Source of the DNA: Maratus speciosus
Lineage: Eukaryota; Arthropoda; Arachnida; Araneae; Salticidae
Reading direction: 5' to 3'
DNA length: 64,000 bases
Assembly: GCA_963932465.1 (NCBI GenBank)
Contig: OZ010793.1
Coordinates: 367,254,459 to 367,318,458 of the forward strand
Positions 36,460-49,082 of this stretch are shown one piece after another; position 1 is the first letter of the stretch, and each line of letters starts with the position of its first letter. The position numbers were made by a program, and so were the translations under genes. Under the pieces are notes generated by a model. It saw nothing but the letters and a program-made list of their open reading frames with translations, did no database searches and had not been told where the DNA came from.

Positions 36460-37400
36460 TGCCTTTTTATTAAGTGCATATAGGCTGCGGCCTGCACGAG
36501 CTACCGAACCCGCTCCCATGGGACAGCTTACGGAACCAATCTTTATCCGGTGGGATGCGGTAGAAAGGCGGAGTCTCATCTCTCAATATCGTAAGCTTGC
36601 TTTGCATTTCGGCCCAAAATTTCCTTTGTTGATACTTGTCTTTTAGCGGCACCCATTGTTTTCTTTTTCTCTTCCTCTAAATTGGTTCATGAACCACTTT
36701 TCACGACAAGTACCCACCACCAATTAGGCATCTAAAAACCAGATTTCCCTACTCCCCAAGCTGGATATGTGTATGTAATATGCAGGAGCCAAATTAACAA
36801 AGTCAATTAGTTAAGCAAGCGGTACAACAGAGAAACCAGCAAATTACAGGCTCTACAATTAGGTCGGCCGGGGCATTGGTCTACTGGATGGCCGCCATGC
36901 AGTGACCAAGCAGAAAACCGCTCAGATGCCAGACAGGTATACTCGTTCGGCTAGGGAAATCTGGCAGCTAGGGGTCTGGCCATCGGTTTGGTGTCAGCCG
37001 AAGTCCGCCATGTACGCTAATGGCGCCTGGTACATGTAAAATCCGTCGTGGGTGCAAAGTCCTCCAAGTTACCTGTGAATTATACCTCTGGAGGTGCCTA
37101 GCCAGGTGAAGGTCTCGTCACCTGATCAAGGTTCTAAATTACGAGGCCAACTTGAGTAGCAAAGCGCAGGTACAAAAAAACAAGATCAAAATGTTAAATA
37201 ACCGTTTTAACTAAGTTCGCATCTAAGCAGTAGGCACAGTCGATAGGATGAAGATCAGATTTATTGCCGCTACGCTGCGATTAGGCAATCACCGCCCCGA
37301 TACCAGGCATCAAACCCGTTCAGCTGGGGAGACCCGGCAGGTAGGGGCCTGGTCATCGGTTAGAAAGAAAGAAAGAACAGGACGACGTACACAGAACTAT
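36460..37400. other. GC-richer block of unknown origin with an internal direct repeat
   Basis: Base composition rises well above the surroundings. A 55-base segment at 36932-36984 (CTGGCAGCTAGGGGTCTGG, CATCGGTTTGG) recurs at about 37302-37357. A 60-residue minus-strand frame at 36470-36652 (MPLKDKYQQRKFWAEMQ, then PPFYRIPPDKDWF) has protein-like composition but no family I recognise. It could be the 3' part of a retroelement. Confidence 0.4.
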
Positions 37401-37409
37401 GAAAAATCG

Positions 37410-37860
37410 AGAAAAATCGCTATTATAGCATCCCCTTTAGGTGGATTGTTCCCATATTCACGTAGGATCTGCTGGCCATAGCCAAAAACATACACATGAT
37501 ATTTGGTTCAATTCATGCATAACTTCATACACTTATTTCGATGATACAATATTGAAAACGGCACAGCAAAAATCGTTTTTACAGTACCCTTCCGGCGAAT
37601 ATTTCCAAATTCAAGAAGGACCTGCTGGTTATAGCCGAAAACATATACACTATGCATAACTTCATACACTGTTCGATGATACAAATGGTACATACATTAA
37701 GGACACATTGACGGACAGACAGACATTTTGTATAAACGTGTTTTTCGGGATCTCTGACTCCTACAGCGTGTAAATCCGTTGAAAACCGGAAGTCGGAAAA
37801 ACTGTCGAGTATAATACTTTCCTTTTTAAATAGAAGAAAGTAAAAATAGAAGCATCATGC
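37410..37860. repeat. Tandem duplication (about 153 bp) followed by CGGACAGACAGAC-type tail
   Basis: CTGCTGG-ATAGCC-AAAACATA and ATAACTTCATACACT recur about 153 bases apart. Then come GACGGACAGACAGAC and TTTCGGGATCTCTGACTCC, and an end TAATACTTTCCTTTTTAAAT with A/G runs. I take this as the 3' part of a dispersed repeat. Confidence 0.5.
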
Positions 37861-37894
37861 ATTGTTCTTATTAATGTATAATATTTCAATTAAA

Positions 37895-38515
37895 TTTTAA
37901 CCCTTTCTTTCCATTTTATTCAAAAAGTTCACAACCGTTTTATCCTTGAAAAGTAACTTCTTTCTTTCTCATGGCTATATACATTTTATCATGTTTATTC
38001 AACGGCCGTAAATTTTCTTTTCATTAACGCAGAAATAAGTAATAAAAAATTAAATAGATTGTATCATTTTCGTTTCTATCTATTTAACAGATGCCTCCAA
38101 CGTACTTAAAATTAACAACATGTATGATAGTAATTTTCCATCTCATTCGATATATTTAACGGAGCTATTTCATATGTAATACAAAAAAGCTTGGTAGATT
38201 CCCATCTACGTTCTGGGGTTACTAGATGTTAATTTGGCGATTTAGTCCTGATCCTTTGTTTTCGCCTATAATTTAAATTTCCCCATAGCATTTCAGTTAA
38301 TGGCTAATTTTTGGCGTTCGTTAGATTCCCAAATTGGCTTTGATTTCGTAAGATATTGGCGTGGAATTTTTTGTAATTTTATGATTTTGCACGCTGTGCA
38401 AATAATAAAATGTATTTAGCCATGAGAAAGGAAGAAGTTACGTTTAAAGGATAAAACGGTTGTAAAATTTTTGAATGAAAAGGAAAGAAAGGGATAAAAT
38501 GTAAACTTTTTGCTG
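37895..38515. mobile_element. Foldback element
   Basis: The left arm, about 37900-37990 (CCCTTTCTTTCCATTTTATT, ACAACCGTTTTATCC), is inverted at about 38425-38510 (GGATAAAACGGTTGT, GAAAGAAAGGGATAAAATG). CTCATGGCTA and TAGCCATGAG also pair. The loop is about 400 bases, non-coding. Confidence 0.65.
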
Positions 38516-38739
38516 TAAACACCTATTCGCTCTGAACGTACCACACGATCCAAATCCGTTTTTCATGAAGTTAAAATAAAAACATCTTAAAGCGAAAATT
38601 TTTGATGTAAATTATTTCAGGATGAGAGCTCATTGGAATGGGTTCTGAGATTTGATATAATGTACTGTCTGCGGCCAATCTTTTAATTAAAAATGTAGGG
38701 GTTTCTCACTCCACACAGGAGCTTAAAATTCTGAAAAAA

Positions 38740-39060
38740 AATTATAAGAAAGCTGGTCTTATTAACATATTTCATTAACGTAACTCACTTAAAATGTGCC
38801 ACATCTGCAGATTTCATAGGTCCAGATATTTTCTTATAATTTTCTATAATTATTTTCGTTCAGCCTTCCTTCTTATCTAAGTAAAGTTAGGAAACATTAA
38901 AAATCTACCTCATCTGCAGATTTTATTGATACTTCTGCAGGGGTATTTGGGTAAAATATGCATCTAAATTACAATGAAGTATTCAAAACCTTAGACAGTC
39001 AGTAGCGTTAATGAAATCTGCCAATAAGGCAGCTTTCTTACACATTTTAAGTAAGCCTTT
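38740..39060. repeat. Inverted repeat, short arms
   Basis: AAGCTGGTCTTATTAACAT and CATTAACGT at 38750-38780 mirror CGTTAATGAAATCTGCC and AATAAGGCAGCTT near 39006-39036. CATCTGCAGATTT occurs in both halves. Non-coding. Confidence 0.5.
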
Positions 39061-40184
39061 TAAGTTCTTGCTTGTATTTTTTTTATATTAAAATTATCCA
39101 TAGACATTCTCTACTTTGGATTATTCCAATAAACCGTGATGAAACTAGACTGTTTGCATAAATAAGTGGTAATTTTCCAAGTAACCCAAAACTGCATTCA
39201 CTTAAAACAGTGACTCTGACAAAAAATTAGGCAGATTTAAAACAAATGGTCAAATTTCAATTAAATTAGCCTGCACAGGCTTTTTGCAAAAGGCTAAAAA
39301 ATAATATGGTAATTGGGGGGGAAAAATGGTCATTTTACAATTAGCTTAACCCCTCAATTCTCGCCCCCGTCATATTCTCGGGCTGTATCTTTCACTCAAA
39401 TTGTTTGATTCCCACCAGTTTTATATAATAGTGAAATTGGGTATATTTTGGTATCGTTTTTACTGTCATTATATAAGGTGAATATTTTTTTTTTCATAAA
39501 AGTGGTGCCAATAAGCAATTTGAATTATTCAACCGTAATTTAATTCGAGCGTTAAGGGGTTAAAGCTGCATTATGGCTCTTTGCAATAAGTCTGAAAAAT
39601 ATCGGGCCAATCGGAAAGAGGTAGGTGGTTCTCCATCTCCAGTTAGCCTGGCTTTTTGCAAATATTCGGATTTCTTAATTAGCCAAATAACTAAGAATTT
39701 CCTCCCAATTTTTTATTTATTATATAAGACTGGTATAAATAAAAATATTTTCGAAGCAAAATTTTATAAAATATTTATATAACGAATTTAACAATTAATT
39801 TTATTTGTTTATAGTTCTTTTGTTGCCACTTTACAAAAAAAAAAAAAAAATAAAATCATAATATAATTCTTTTAAAATGCGTAAATATCGTCTGCGATTA
39901 CCATAATAAGAATAAATTGTTTATTTGAATTCTTAACACTGAAAATACTTTTATAATTGAACATAAATGATTGAATTTACAAAAATTTTAATTCATTAAA
40001 AATATGCTATAATTTTCATTAAAAAAAGTATTTTAAAAGTTTCCTAAAAGAAATCGTAACTCCATGATTTATTTTTCCTTCTAAAAATATACGTGTTTCA
40101 TTTTGTATTTGCAAAAATGCGTCCGTAATGGAAAAACATGTAAAATAAATTAATTAAAATAATAAATGTTTTAAGGTTATTCTG

Positions 40185-40186
<2 letters not shown>

Positions 40187-40230
<44 letters not shown>
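40187..40230. repeat. (AT)n microsatellite
   Basis: About 22 uninterrupted AT dinucleotides. The surrounding 39710-40340 holds nothing else. Confidence 0.95.
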
Positions 40231-40233
<3 letters not shown>

Positions 40234-40379
40234 GCAAATCTACAGATCATAATTTATTTTTATGTTTAGTCAAAATACTAAATAGTTTTTGTTGTAAAGT
40301 GTACGACAAAATGTAATTTGTGTAGCCTAATAGAGGATTCGCTTCGCTCATCCTAATAATTTTCGAACATTAATGGCGC

Positions 40380-40790
40380 ATTTTTTTCTCGAGTTCTATG
40401 GGCCCGATTTCAACGGGATTTGGTTCATTCCACTTAGCTTTAGACTACAGTTACTATCGATTTCGAACGTTAACAGCACATTTTTTCTTGAGCTCTATGG
40501 GCCTGATTTCAACAGGAATTGATTCGTTCAACTTAGCTTAGATTCTCTTACAGTTTTTAGTTCCATCTTCCACCGCTAGGGGAAGCGCTCTTATATGGGC
40601 TTTTATGGGCCCGATTTCAACTAGGTTTGAATAATTTAACTTTGTTTTTGATTGCCTTACAGTTTTTAGTTGAAGCCTTTGTTATCTCGCTTTTTATGGG
40701 CGTGATTTCAACGGAATGTATTTCTTTCAACTCAGTTTACGATTCTCCTCAGATTTCCCGGCCCGTGCACAGCACGCCTGTTATATGGTG
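40380..40790 (+). repeat. Imperfect repeats with the TATGGGC-CGATTTCAAC motif
   Basis: Four diverged copies (near 40408, 40498, 40607 and 40697) of TATGGGCCCGATTTCAAC, each followed by TTTGxTTxATTCAACTTAG-like sequence and often TTACAGTTTTTAGTT, at intervals of about 90-110 bases. They end at a GC-rich segment, CCCGGCCCGTGCACAGCACG. Probably part of a dispersed element. 40800-41190 shows nothing else. Confidence 0.55.
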
Positions 40791-41196
40791 CCGTTGGTAG
40801 CGGAGACTCCTGCCGGAGGTTAGTTCGGATACAGGTTTGTTTGGAACACATTACGTAGCACACCTATTCCAAAGGTTCATTTTGAGAGTTTATTTTATTA
40901 AAAAAAAAATCATATTTATCGAGGTTTTAAACATTCGCTGTTCGTTTGGAAAAATCGACATGCCCTGTCAACCCCGGGCGCGTCAGCTACATACATAAAA
41001 CATCTTAATAAATTAAACATGCTAGGAAATATCAATATAAGAATCATAAACATATTTTGATAGATGATGCGAAACGAAAAGTGAAAATTCTTTTTACATA
41101 AATTAGTTATTTTAAGCTAACCAAATGAGTTAAGAAAATGGTTAACTGATATGATACAAAACTAAATATAACAAATGAACAATATGGCATGAAGTA

Positions 41197-41397
41197 CACT
41201 GTTAAAAATTTTGCAGCATTCTTGCAGGTCATTCGACCGTTTTTTGAAAAAACGGTTTCATAACCATAATTTAACTATATTCTGACCATAAAATGGCCAA
41301 TAATATGGTCAGAATAGTGTTAAAATTACGGCTGTGTAACCGTTTTCGGAAAAAACGGTCAAATGACCTGCCAGAATGCTGCAAATTTTTTACAGTG
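41197..41397. mobile_element. Palindromic MITE family P, copy 1 (201 bp)
   Basis: CACTGTTAAAAATTTTGCAG at the left, AATTTTTTACAGTG at the right, TA on both sides. Nearly the whole element is an inverted repeat (AACGGTTTCATAACCATAAT against its mirror), so it would fold as one hairpin. Copy 2 at 43061 is inverted relative to it. Confidence 0.85.
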
Positions 41398-42221
41398 TAC
41401 TGCTTTCTCTGCTGTTGAGCATTTTTAGTTTAATTTTAAAATATGTTTTTTTACGCGAATATTAATAACGCATGGAATGAAAATAAATAAAAAAATAGTG
41501 TCACAGACATTTATTGCGATGTTAAGTATTGTAATACATATCTGTTGCAAAATTACACTCTTTACAACATTTTATTTTCCATGTAATTGATCAGTCTCTA
41601 CAAGGAATAATATTTCAGCAGTTGCGTGCCTTTAATTGGAAGTGAACTTGATGAAAAGTCAAATGCAGCAGACATTTATTAAGATATTAAACATTGAAAT
41701 ATTGACTCTTTATATAAAACGAAAAACAGGCTTTTGAAATTGGAGAACCAATATATGAATATTTGTGACTGCACGCTGTAAATGAACGTATGTAATATGT
41801 TTCGTTAAATGATTGCTGACAGTGTATTGTTTCTAAATATATTATTATCAAAGAAAACTCCACCTCTACTTAAAAATTTAATAATCGGTATTCTTCAATG
41901 ATTAGACACAAAGTGATTCCTAAAATTATGTTTGAAAAAAAAAGGAATTAATCATAAAAATAAGTAGATAATTGGAAATTAATTTTTTTTTTATTGAACT
42001 TGCAAGTATAAAAAACTTGAAAAGTTGCTGTCTAATTTAAAAAAATGCCATTTTGTTATTTGTTAACTAACATGCAGTATATAACATACATACATACAAT
42101 ACATCACAAATGCAATATTTTAAACCTTCGTCTTTTTTTTTTCTTTTTTGGTAAAACATAGTGCTCAGCTATATTTCAGAGAGAAAAGTCAAAATTATGA
42201 GTCGGTTTGAGGTCATTACCA

Positions 42222-42459
42222 CACTGTAAAAAAAAAATAATGCCAGTTTTCCGGTAGGAATCGGAAAAATAGTTGCCCTTATCATACCGGAATAATTTCC
42301 AACCCAGCTCGGAATAAAATCCGTAAAATACCGTTTTACTGACTATTTCCTTATTTTTACGGATTTTATTCCGAGCTGCGTCGCAAATTATTCCGGTACG
42401 ATAAGCGCAACTATTTTTCCGATTCCTACCGGAAAACGGGCAGTATTTTTTTTACAGTG
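42222..42459. mobile_element. Palindromic MITE family Q, copy 1 (238 bp)
   Basis: CACTGTAAAA at the left and TTTTACAGTG at the right. The body is an inverted repeat built on GTTTTCCGGTAGGAATCGGA, CTCGGAATAAAATCCGTAAA and their complements. Non-coding. A clean TA duplication is not visible. Confidence 0.8.
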
Positions 42460-42891
42460 CACAATTAGATATTTTCATGAAATTTCCACAAAAAACATTG
42501 GGTTAAAGCTCTCGTAGCCTTATAGCTTTTACAGGTAGAACCATTTTGAAGAACGATGTCATCTTTAAACATTTAATATTATATTAAGTTCAATATAGAA
42601 TTTTCTGAAATGTTTTTTTGGAATGTAATGCGATTTCCAATAAATGTTTGCTAGAATTTTGGTCTGAGTCGGACTGTGTTTTCTTAAGAGAGGATGGAAT
42701 AGGAGGACTTATAAACAGATGCATTTGTCATTTTGAAGTTGATAATCCACATGTTTGGGCTGTGGATAGAAAGAGAAAATACGGGAGAAAATCTTTTATA
42801 AACAATGTGTCATAGCAGCTCGTTATTCGCCGTTGTTGATTATCCCCTTTTCGCAAAAATACGTCAAAATATCGCTGTTGCAATATTGCAT

Positions 42892-42982
42892 GTAGCCTGT
42901 CTTTTTTCTTTCTTTTTCTCATTTTTTTTCTTTTTCTCATTTTTTTTTTTTTTTTTGTGTGTGTGTGTGTGTGTGTGTGTCT
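42892..42982. repeat. Low-complexity T/C tract and (GT)n microsatellite
   Basis: A TTTTTCTTTC-like tract runs into about 12 GT dinucleotides (42957-42981). Frames read on both strands here are low-complexity artefacts. Confidence 0.9.
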
Positions 42983-43060
42983 GTGTATAAAGCAAAAACT
43001 CACAGCTTTAACTTACGCATATTTCTGCACTACCATATTTAAGCAATGGATTTCCGAAAG

Positions 43061-43263
43061 TCTTGTTAAAAATTTGCAGCATTCTGGCAGATAATTTGAC
43101 CGTTTTTTTTTTTCGAAAACGGTTACACATCCGTAATTTAACACTATTCTGACCATATTATTGGCCATTGTATGGTCAGAATATAGTTAAATTATGGTTA
43201 TGAAACAGTTTTTCAAAAAACGGTGGAATGACCTGCCAGAATGCTGCAAAATTTTTAACAGTG
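43061..43263. mobile_element. Palindromic MITE family P, copy 2
   Basis: Inverted relative to 41197-41397 across the centre (CTGACCATATTATTGGCCAT). The right end, TTTTTAACAGTG followed by TA, is intact; the left end is degraded to CTTGTTAAAAATTTGC. Confidence 0.8.
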
Positions 43264-43328
43264 TACAAGATGTTTTTTTTTAAATAACGTCAATAAACTG
43301 AAAAAAGTGATCCTCAAAACCGCAATCC

Positions 43329-43564
43329 GCAGTTGAAAAAAAGTCCGACCAGTTTTCCTGTAGGAATCGGAAAAATAGTTGCCCTTATCGTACTGGAAAT
43401 TTTTCCGACCCAGCTCGGAATAAAATCCGTAAAAAAAGGAAATAGTCAATAAAACGGTATTTTACGGATTTTATTCCGAGTTGGGTCGGAAAATTTTCCG
43501 GTACGATAAGGGCAACTATTTTTCCGATTCCTACAGGAAAACTGGACGTATTTTTTTTACAGTG
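43329..43564. mobile_element. Palindromic MITE family Q, copy 2
   Basis: Same inverted body as 42222-42459 (AGTTTTCCTGTAGGAATCGG, CTCGGAATAAAATCCG and complements). The right end TTTACAGTG is intact; the left end is worn (GCAGTTGAAAAAAAG). It lies 65 bases from the end of family P copy 2. Confidence 0.8.
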
Positions 43565-44145
43565 GTAACCTCACTATGTTATTATCTGCGAGTTTTTTTT
43601 TCAGGAAGAATGGACTAATGAATAAGAATTCCAAGGAACTTTAACGATCTTGAACAAATTATTGGCAATAATCACCCGTTTTTAAAGCTATTATACAACG
43701 ACATTGCGAAGGAAGGAAGGGGGTAACTCAAAGGTCTAAAAAAGCTTTCTTCAAAATGCCTTAACAAGAAAATCTTTCATGCGAAATTTTACATAAAAAG
43801 TTTCGAACCTTCTGAGAATTAATTTTTAATTGTTTAATCTTAATAAAATAAAATTACAATAGTATGAATAATAATAATATTAATACAAGTAATGATAATA
43901 ATTATAATAAGATCTTATAATGTTTTGAACCTATGGAAATGTTTTAATACATACAATAGCTATTAAAGGTAGTTCCTCTTTATTTTTCTCCAAACATTAA
44001 TTCAGATATTTGTATTATTTGTTTTTAAGTTAATATATGAATTTTCGTGGTCTACTTTTTAAGTTTTAAAGTAATTGTCCTAACACTTATTTAACAATAT
44101 TCTTTTTAAGTAGTAATGAACAATATCAAACGTGGATTGGTTATA

Positions 44146-44240
44146 CAGGGTGTCCACTCTCAACGGTGTACAATGGTTAATTCCTAAACCGTTAGTCATA
44201 GACATATATTTCCAATCACAAAAATGTTTTAAATGAGGTA
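44146..44240 (+). mobile_element. Solitary mariner-like end
   Basis: TACAGGGTGTCCACTCTCAA is the standard form of a Tc1/mariner terminal repeat. I could not find its partner downstream. 43600-44140 and 44250-44900 otherwise show only AT-rich sequence. Confidence 0.35.
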
Positions 44241-44929
44241 AAGAAATATTTTAAAAGCGGTTTGGATCAATAAAAAAAAAAATTGCTTAACAAATTAAGA
44301 AATTTAAATTTTTATACGGTCCCCCGTCCTCTGAGTTATATTTAGTAAAATTTTCCTGTTACACTGACATGTAAGACAAAAAAAGTCCCGCTTATTCTAC
44401 GATTAAAATTGACCGAATAATAGATGTTTAAAGTTGGAGCATATTTTTTGCTGCAAATTAGGGGTCATTCACAAATTTAGTAGAAATATAATTTCGTCAG
44501 ATATATTAAAAAAATGGTTGAGAGTAGAATTAATATTGCATTATAAATTTGAAATCTTTAATCATTCTGACATATTAATGCAAAATATCCAATTTATAAT
44601 AAACATATAATAAGAAGGAAAAAAACATAATTTTTGTTAAATAAAATGATGAAAATTAACAGCCTCAATTCTTTACAAAATGATACATATTTTTAAATGT
44701 TATTAGATTACACTAGCCTGTAAATGTTGGGTTCTGTCATGTTTTTTAGAATTGATAATTGATTTTTATGCACTCTGTACCGCTGAATTCGAAATTGACC
44801 TTCATTATTTACAATCACGTAAAGATTGAAAAAAAAAGAAAGAAGAAGACAGTTTTGCAAATCGTAAATTTTAAAGTTAAAAAAAAGAAAAAAAATAGAG
44901 AAAACTTGATTAAAATAGATGTGATTGTT

Positions 44930-45400
44930 GTGTTTTTAGCTTTTGATAATTGATTTTTATGTATTTTTTACCACTGAATACGAAAATGACCTTCATTTTT
45001 TACCATCACGTCAAGGTTTTATGCAAATTGTAAATTTAAAAGTTAAAAAGTTCAAATTTCAACCTCATCCCCCACCTAATCGGACTCCTGAGTTGTTTAG
45101 CTGTAAAAATCCAGCATAAGCCAAAAAAATTTAATGAATTATTGAATTAAATAAAAAAAAGTTTTACATCTGTTTTATAGCATGAGATTTTCGCTATAGT
45201 TTAACTTTGACAAATTCTAACGTGACGGTTAAAAATGAAGGTCATTTTCAGATTTAGTGCTAAAAAATACATAAAAATCAATTATCAAAAGTTAAAAAAT
45301 ACAGCCATCTCCTCTATTTTATAGTATTCGACTTTGATGGGTAAAAATTAAGGTAATTTTCGGATTCAGTGATAAAAAATTACGTAAGAGTTAAAAAACA
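44930..45400. repeat. Foldback with an extra direct copy
   Basis: TTTGATAATTGATTTTTATG and CCACTGAATACGAAAATGAC near 44940-44995 are inverted near 45235-45295. Further copies lie at 44750-44815 (direct) and 45338-45400 (inverted). Non-coding. Confidence 0.65.
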
Positions 45401-45810
45401 CAACCATCGCAGCCTTATGCTATCTAACCTAAAACCTTTTCTTAAACTTATTGGCGGTAATCTATCCGAAATATTTTGTGTTATCCTGTAAAATAAGTAT
45501 AAACAGTAATAACCGAAAATCATAATAATATTAGATTGTCATCAGATTTACGTCGTTATGTAAAAGTTAGTCTCGATTGGATATTTGAAAGTGAGTTAAA
45601 GTTCGAGTACAAATTTTGAGCTGGAAAAACAGACATATGACCGTTGAAATTAAATAAAAACTTATAAAAATAACATAATTTTTGTTAAAAGAAATCATGA
45701 AAAGACCCAGTCTCAAATCCCCCCCCCCCCCCCCCCCAGAAATCTCTCCCGGAGAAAAGTGTCTGTATTCTACACTGCGTCCGGATATAACAGAGCAAAA
45801 ACTACAAAAC

Positions 45811-46165
45811 CGAATGGTTTGAAGTTTTAAATATATAATTGTTGCAAACTTTTGTCGAGTCATTTCAAATTTTATGAAAATCGGATGTGTAGTTTAATTA
45901 CAGGGACAGTCAAAAGTTTTCCGTTACATTATGGACAATGGGAATAAGTTATTGCAAGTGCATTTTAATCATGTTACAGCCTTCCGAATGATCTGAAATT
46001 TTAAATATATAATTGTTGCAAAATTTTGTAGACTCATTTCAAATTTCAGGAAAATCGGATGCATAGTTTAATTACAGGGACAGTCAAAAGTTTTCCGTTA
46101 CATGACGGCCAATGGGGGAAAAAATATATCAAGTGTATTTTAATGATGCTACAGCCTTTCAAAAC
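45811..46165 (+). repeat. Tandem duplication, 174-bp unit
   Basis: CGAATG at 45811 and 45985 start two copies. Each holds TTTTAAATATATAATTGTTG, AAAATCGGATG and CAGGGACAGTCAAAAGTTTT. The preceding poly-C tract (19 C at 45719-45737) is not part of the unit. Confidence 0.85.
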
Positions 46166-46488
46166 AGAATGAAATGGATATGCATTTATGTATTGCACTG
46201 AAATATACATTCAGTTCAATATGCGGTGCAAAAAATATTTCTGAAACTAGTTATAGTACGAACGCACCTCATTTGCCACGTTTGACGAGCAATTTCCAAC
46301 TTGTTTCAATATCTATTAAATTTAAGAACTCAGATTTTTTTTAATACTTATATTATGTTATATTGTATACTTTAACATAGGAATCTAATGACTTGTTGAG
46401 AATTACTTATTTTAGGCAGTGAAATCTTACCAAAAATGTTAATTTAAAAATGACTTTCAATAAATAATTAATAATTAATTTTGAATTT

Positions 46489-46890
46489 CACTTAGAACGA
46501 AAATGGTCCGTTAAAATACGTAAAGCATGTTATTCAAACTACTCTAAAAAATCTAGACCTCTATCTTTCACCATTTCTGAGAAAAATGTACATAAAGTTG
46601 GGGAATTTAACATGGCATAGATACGGCTTTCCCGGTCCCTTTAAAACAATTACATTTCAGACCGCTACATGAAGAAATCTCACAATCACTTTAGAACGAA
46701 AAGGATCTGTTAAATACGTAAAGCAAGTTATTCAAACTACTCTATAAAATCTAGACCTCCATCTTTCAGCATTTCTGAGAAAAAGGTACATAAAGTTGGT
46801 GAATTTAACACGGCGGAGATACGGCTTTCCTGGTCCTCTTAAAACAATTACATTTCAGACCGCTACATGAAGAAAACTCACAATCACTTT
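46489..46890 (+). repeat. Tandem duplication, 199-bp unit
   Basis: Two copies, from about 46489 and 46688, at high identity (TTATTCAAACTACTCT, GATACGGCTTTCC, CAGACCGCTACATGAAG). 46900-47150 shows nothing else. Confidence 0.9.
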
Positions 46891-47159
46891 TGAATACTCC
46901 ACGATCAATCTTTTTCTTTACAACATACAACTATTTAGATCATAATCTTGACATTCCACATATCTACACAGATGAATGCTTAAAATTAAATAAGACTTAC
47001 CTTTATTTTATGTATTCCATAAAGAATAATTTTAATGATATCCTATTCTGTTAATCTTAAAATGGCGGACTAAAAAGTGATCATTTTTCTTATATTTTAA
47101 GGGTGTCGTCGCCTTGCTCTTCTGATTGGTTAATAAGCAATGCATACGTAAGTCCCACC

Positions 47160-47310
47160 TTCAGGAGTGAGACATTTCACTCCTTTTTAGAGAGTGGAAA
47201 TGCCACTCTTTAAGGAGTGTATTTAAAAAAAATTCACTCCAAATAGAGTAAAAATGCCTGTCACTCTTTCAAATAGTGAACTTTCCACTCCTCCCAATTT
47301 TAGAGTGAAA
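47160..47310. repeat. Cluster of short CACTCC/GGAGTG-type words in alternating orientation
   Basis: At least eight CACTC or GAGTG words occur in 150 bases, many as local inverted pairs such as CACTCTTTAAGGAGTG. At 47401-47435 follow four ACGTAAAT-type units. The cause is unknown; it may be an old element end. Confidence 0.5.
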
Positions 47311-48779
47311 ATCGCTGTCGCATTGATGACTTAGGTTCGAATCCGCTAAAATAAAGCGAGTTGCGGCTGTACGGAACTTTGGTGGTTTTCTTCGAATGTA
47401 ACGTAAATACCGTAAATAACGTAAATAACGTAAATTCATGGCGGATCGATGTTAGAAAACAAAATCAGTACTAGCAATACAGCAGATTGTGAAGGTACCC
47501 CTCCATATTAATTCTTGTTGCATGGAATATATAATATTTTTAAAATATGGATAACGCAAATTACTTTCAACACGGAAAAAAAAAAAAATCCCTATGAGTG
47601 TTCGCGTTAACACGGTTCAACTGTACTTTCAATTTCATTGATACGTCAGTGTTCTAAAATATAAAACTTTCTAATGTGTTTCATCTGTCTAAGTAAAGTC
47701 ACTAATTCATATTATGTTAAAGAAGTGAATTAATAATTCAGAAAGAAGTGAAAATTGCGCTATAACGAAGGAATGATAATGAAAAAACCGAATTAGAAGA
47801 TAAAATTATGAAATGTTTAATTTTTCACAATTGTTTTATAACTGATAATCACCCAGAAAGTGCATTTCTTGAAATCTAATCTATTTTTTGTATGTCTTCT
47901 AACTATGTAAAATCTTTAAGCTGTTAATATGTTAAATTTCTCAGAAAAGATTGAAAGAGGGGATTTTTCAACAACAACAACAAAAAAAATGATAATAATA
48001 ATAATGGCTATGAAGACTAAAAAAAATATTAACTAAAATATATAAACTTAATAATAATCCTTGTATCATTTTAAATATTTTTATAGAAATTTTGATAGCA
48101 TTTAAAGTATTTAAACTAAGTCCTAAAATAACTCTATGCACTAACGTTGTTTGTAAAAGTATTTATTTTAAAAATTTATTTCCGTACATTGTATACAATA
48201 TATTTTCATTATATGACCGTTCAAATAATACAATTTAAAGCAGTAAAAAAAAGATGCTTCCTCAAAATTGTTTTACTTAAAGATTTCGCTTTATCATAAG
48301 CCGTATATCCGATAAACATCAATAAATAAGCTTTCATTAGGCATTTACCATTGTTGTTTTCAGGAGAATGAAACACACTGATGTGCATATGCTAATGTAA
48401 AAGATTGGAGATTTGAAAATCCTTGGTTCTAACATAAATCCTAACATTTAATGAAATGAAATGGCAAATCCTAAATTTTACAGGTAATTTTTTGCATTTA
48501 CTTAGATGAAGTACTTTATACTTAGGAATCTGCTGGAGGTAAAAGTCGAAGAAGCTATTGTAAATGTTTCCATTTTTAGCAATACTTATTATAGACCAGG
48601 AGCCGGCGGAACAGAAAATCACCTCATCGAGTTCACAGATGAAATTCCAGGATTAGTTAAATCTTGATTCGCATATTAAAATGCAATCGGTCTGCCAAGT
48701 CATATCTTGGTGGAAAACACCTGAAAACATATTGGTTGACTCGTAGGTTTACCATTGTGTTTTCCTGCACCCAAAGGTA

Positions 48780-48941
48780 CACTGTTAAATATCTGGGGCA
48801 TTTGCTGCATCGTCACTCCATCGCTTTTATAGGAAACTGTAACTTGACTATATTATGGGGCATTCTCATTGGTCAGAACAGAAACATTCTATAAAATTGG
48901 TGGAGTGAGTATGCAGCAATTGCTGCATATTTTTAACAGTG
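48780..48941. mobile_element. Palindromic MITE in the loop of the foldback (162 bp)
   Basis: CACTGTTAAATATCTGGGG at the left, GCATATTTTTAACAGTG at the right, TA on both sides. GCATTTGCTGCAT and ATGCAGCAATTGC mirror within it. It resembles family P in its termini only. Confidence 0.75.
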
Positions 48942-49082
48942 TATGAAAACATGGAGGACTGGGAGCAGGAAAACACAATGGTAAACCTACGAGTCAGCCG
49001 CTAAAATCGGGTTTTCAGTTGTTTTCCATCAAGATATGACTTGGCAGATCGATTGCGTTTTAATATGCGAATCAAGATTTAA

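Noticed and set aside
47331..47360. tRNA gene suggested by a perfect B box (GGTTCGAATCC)
   Set aside because: No A box or cloverleaf arms at the required distance.
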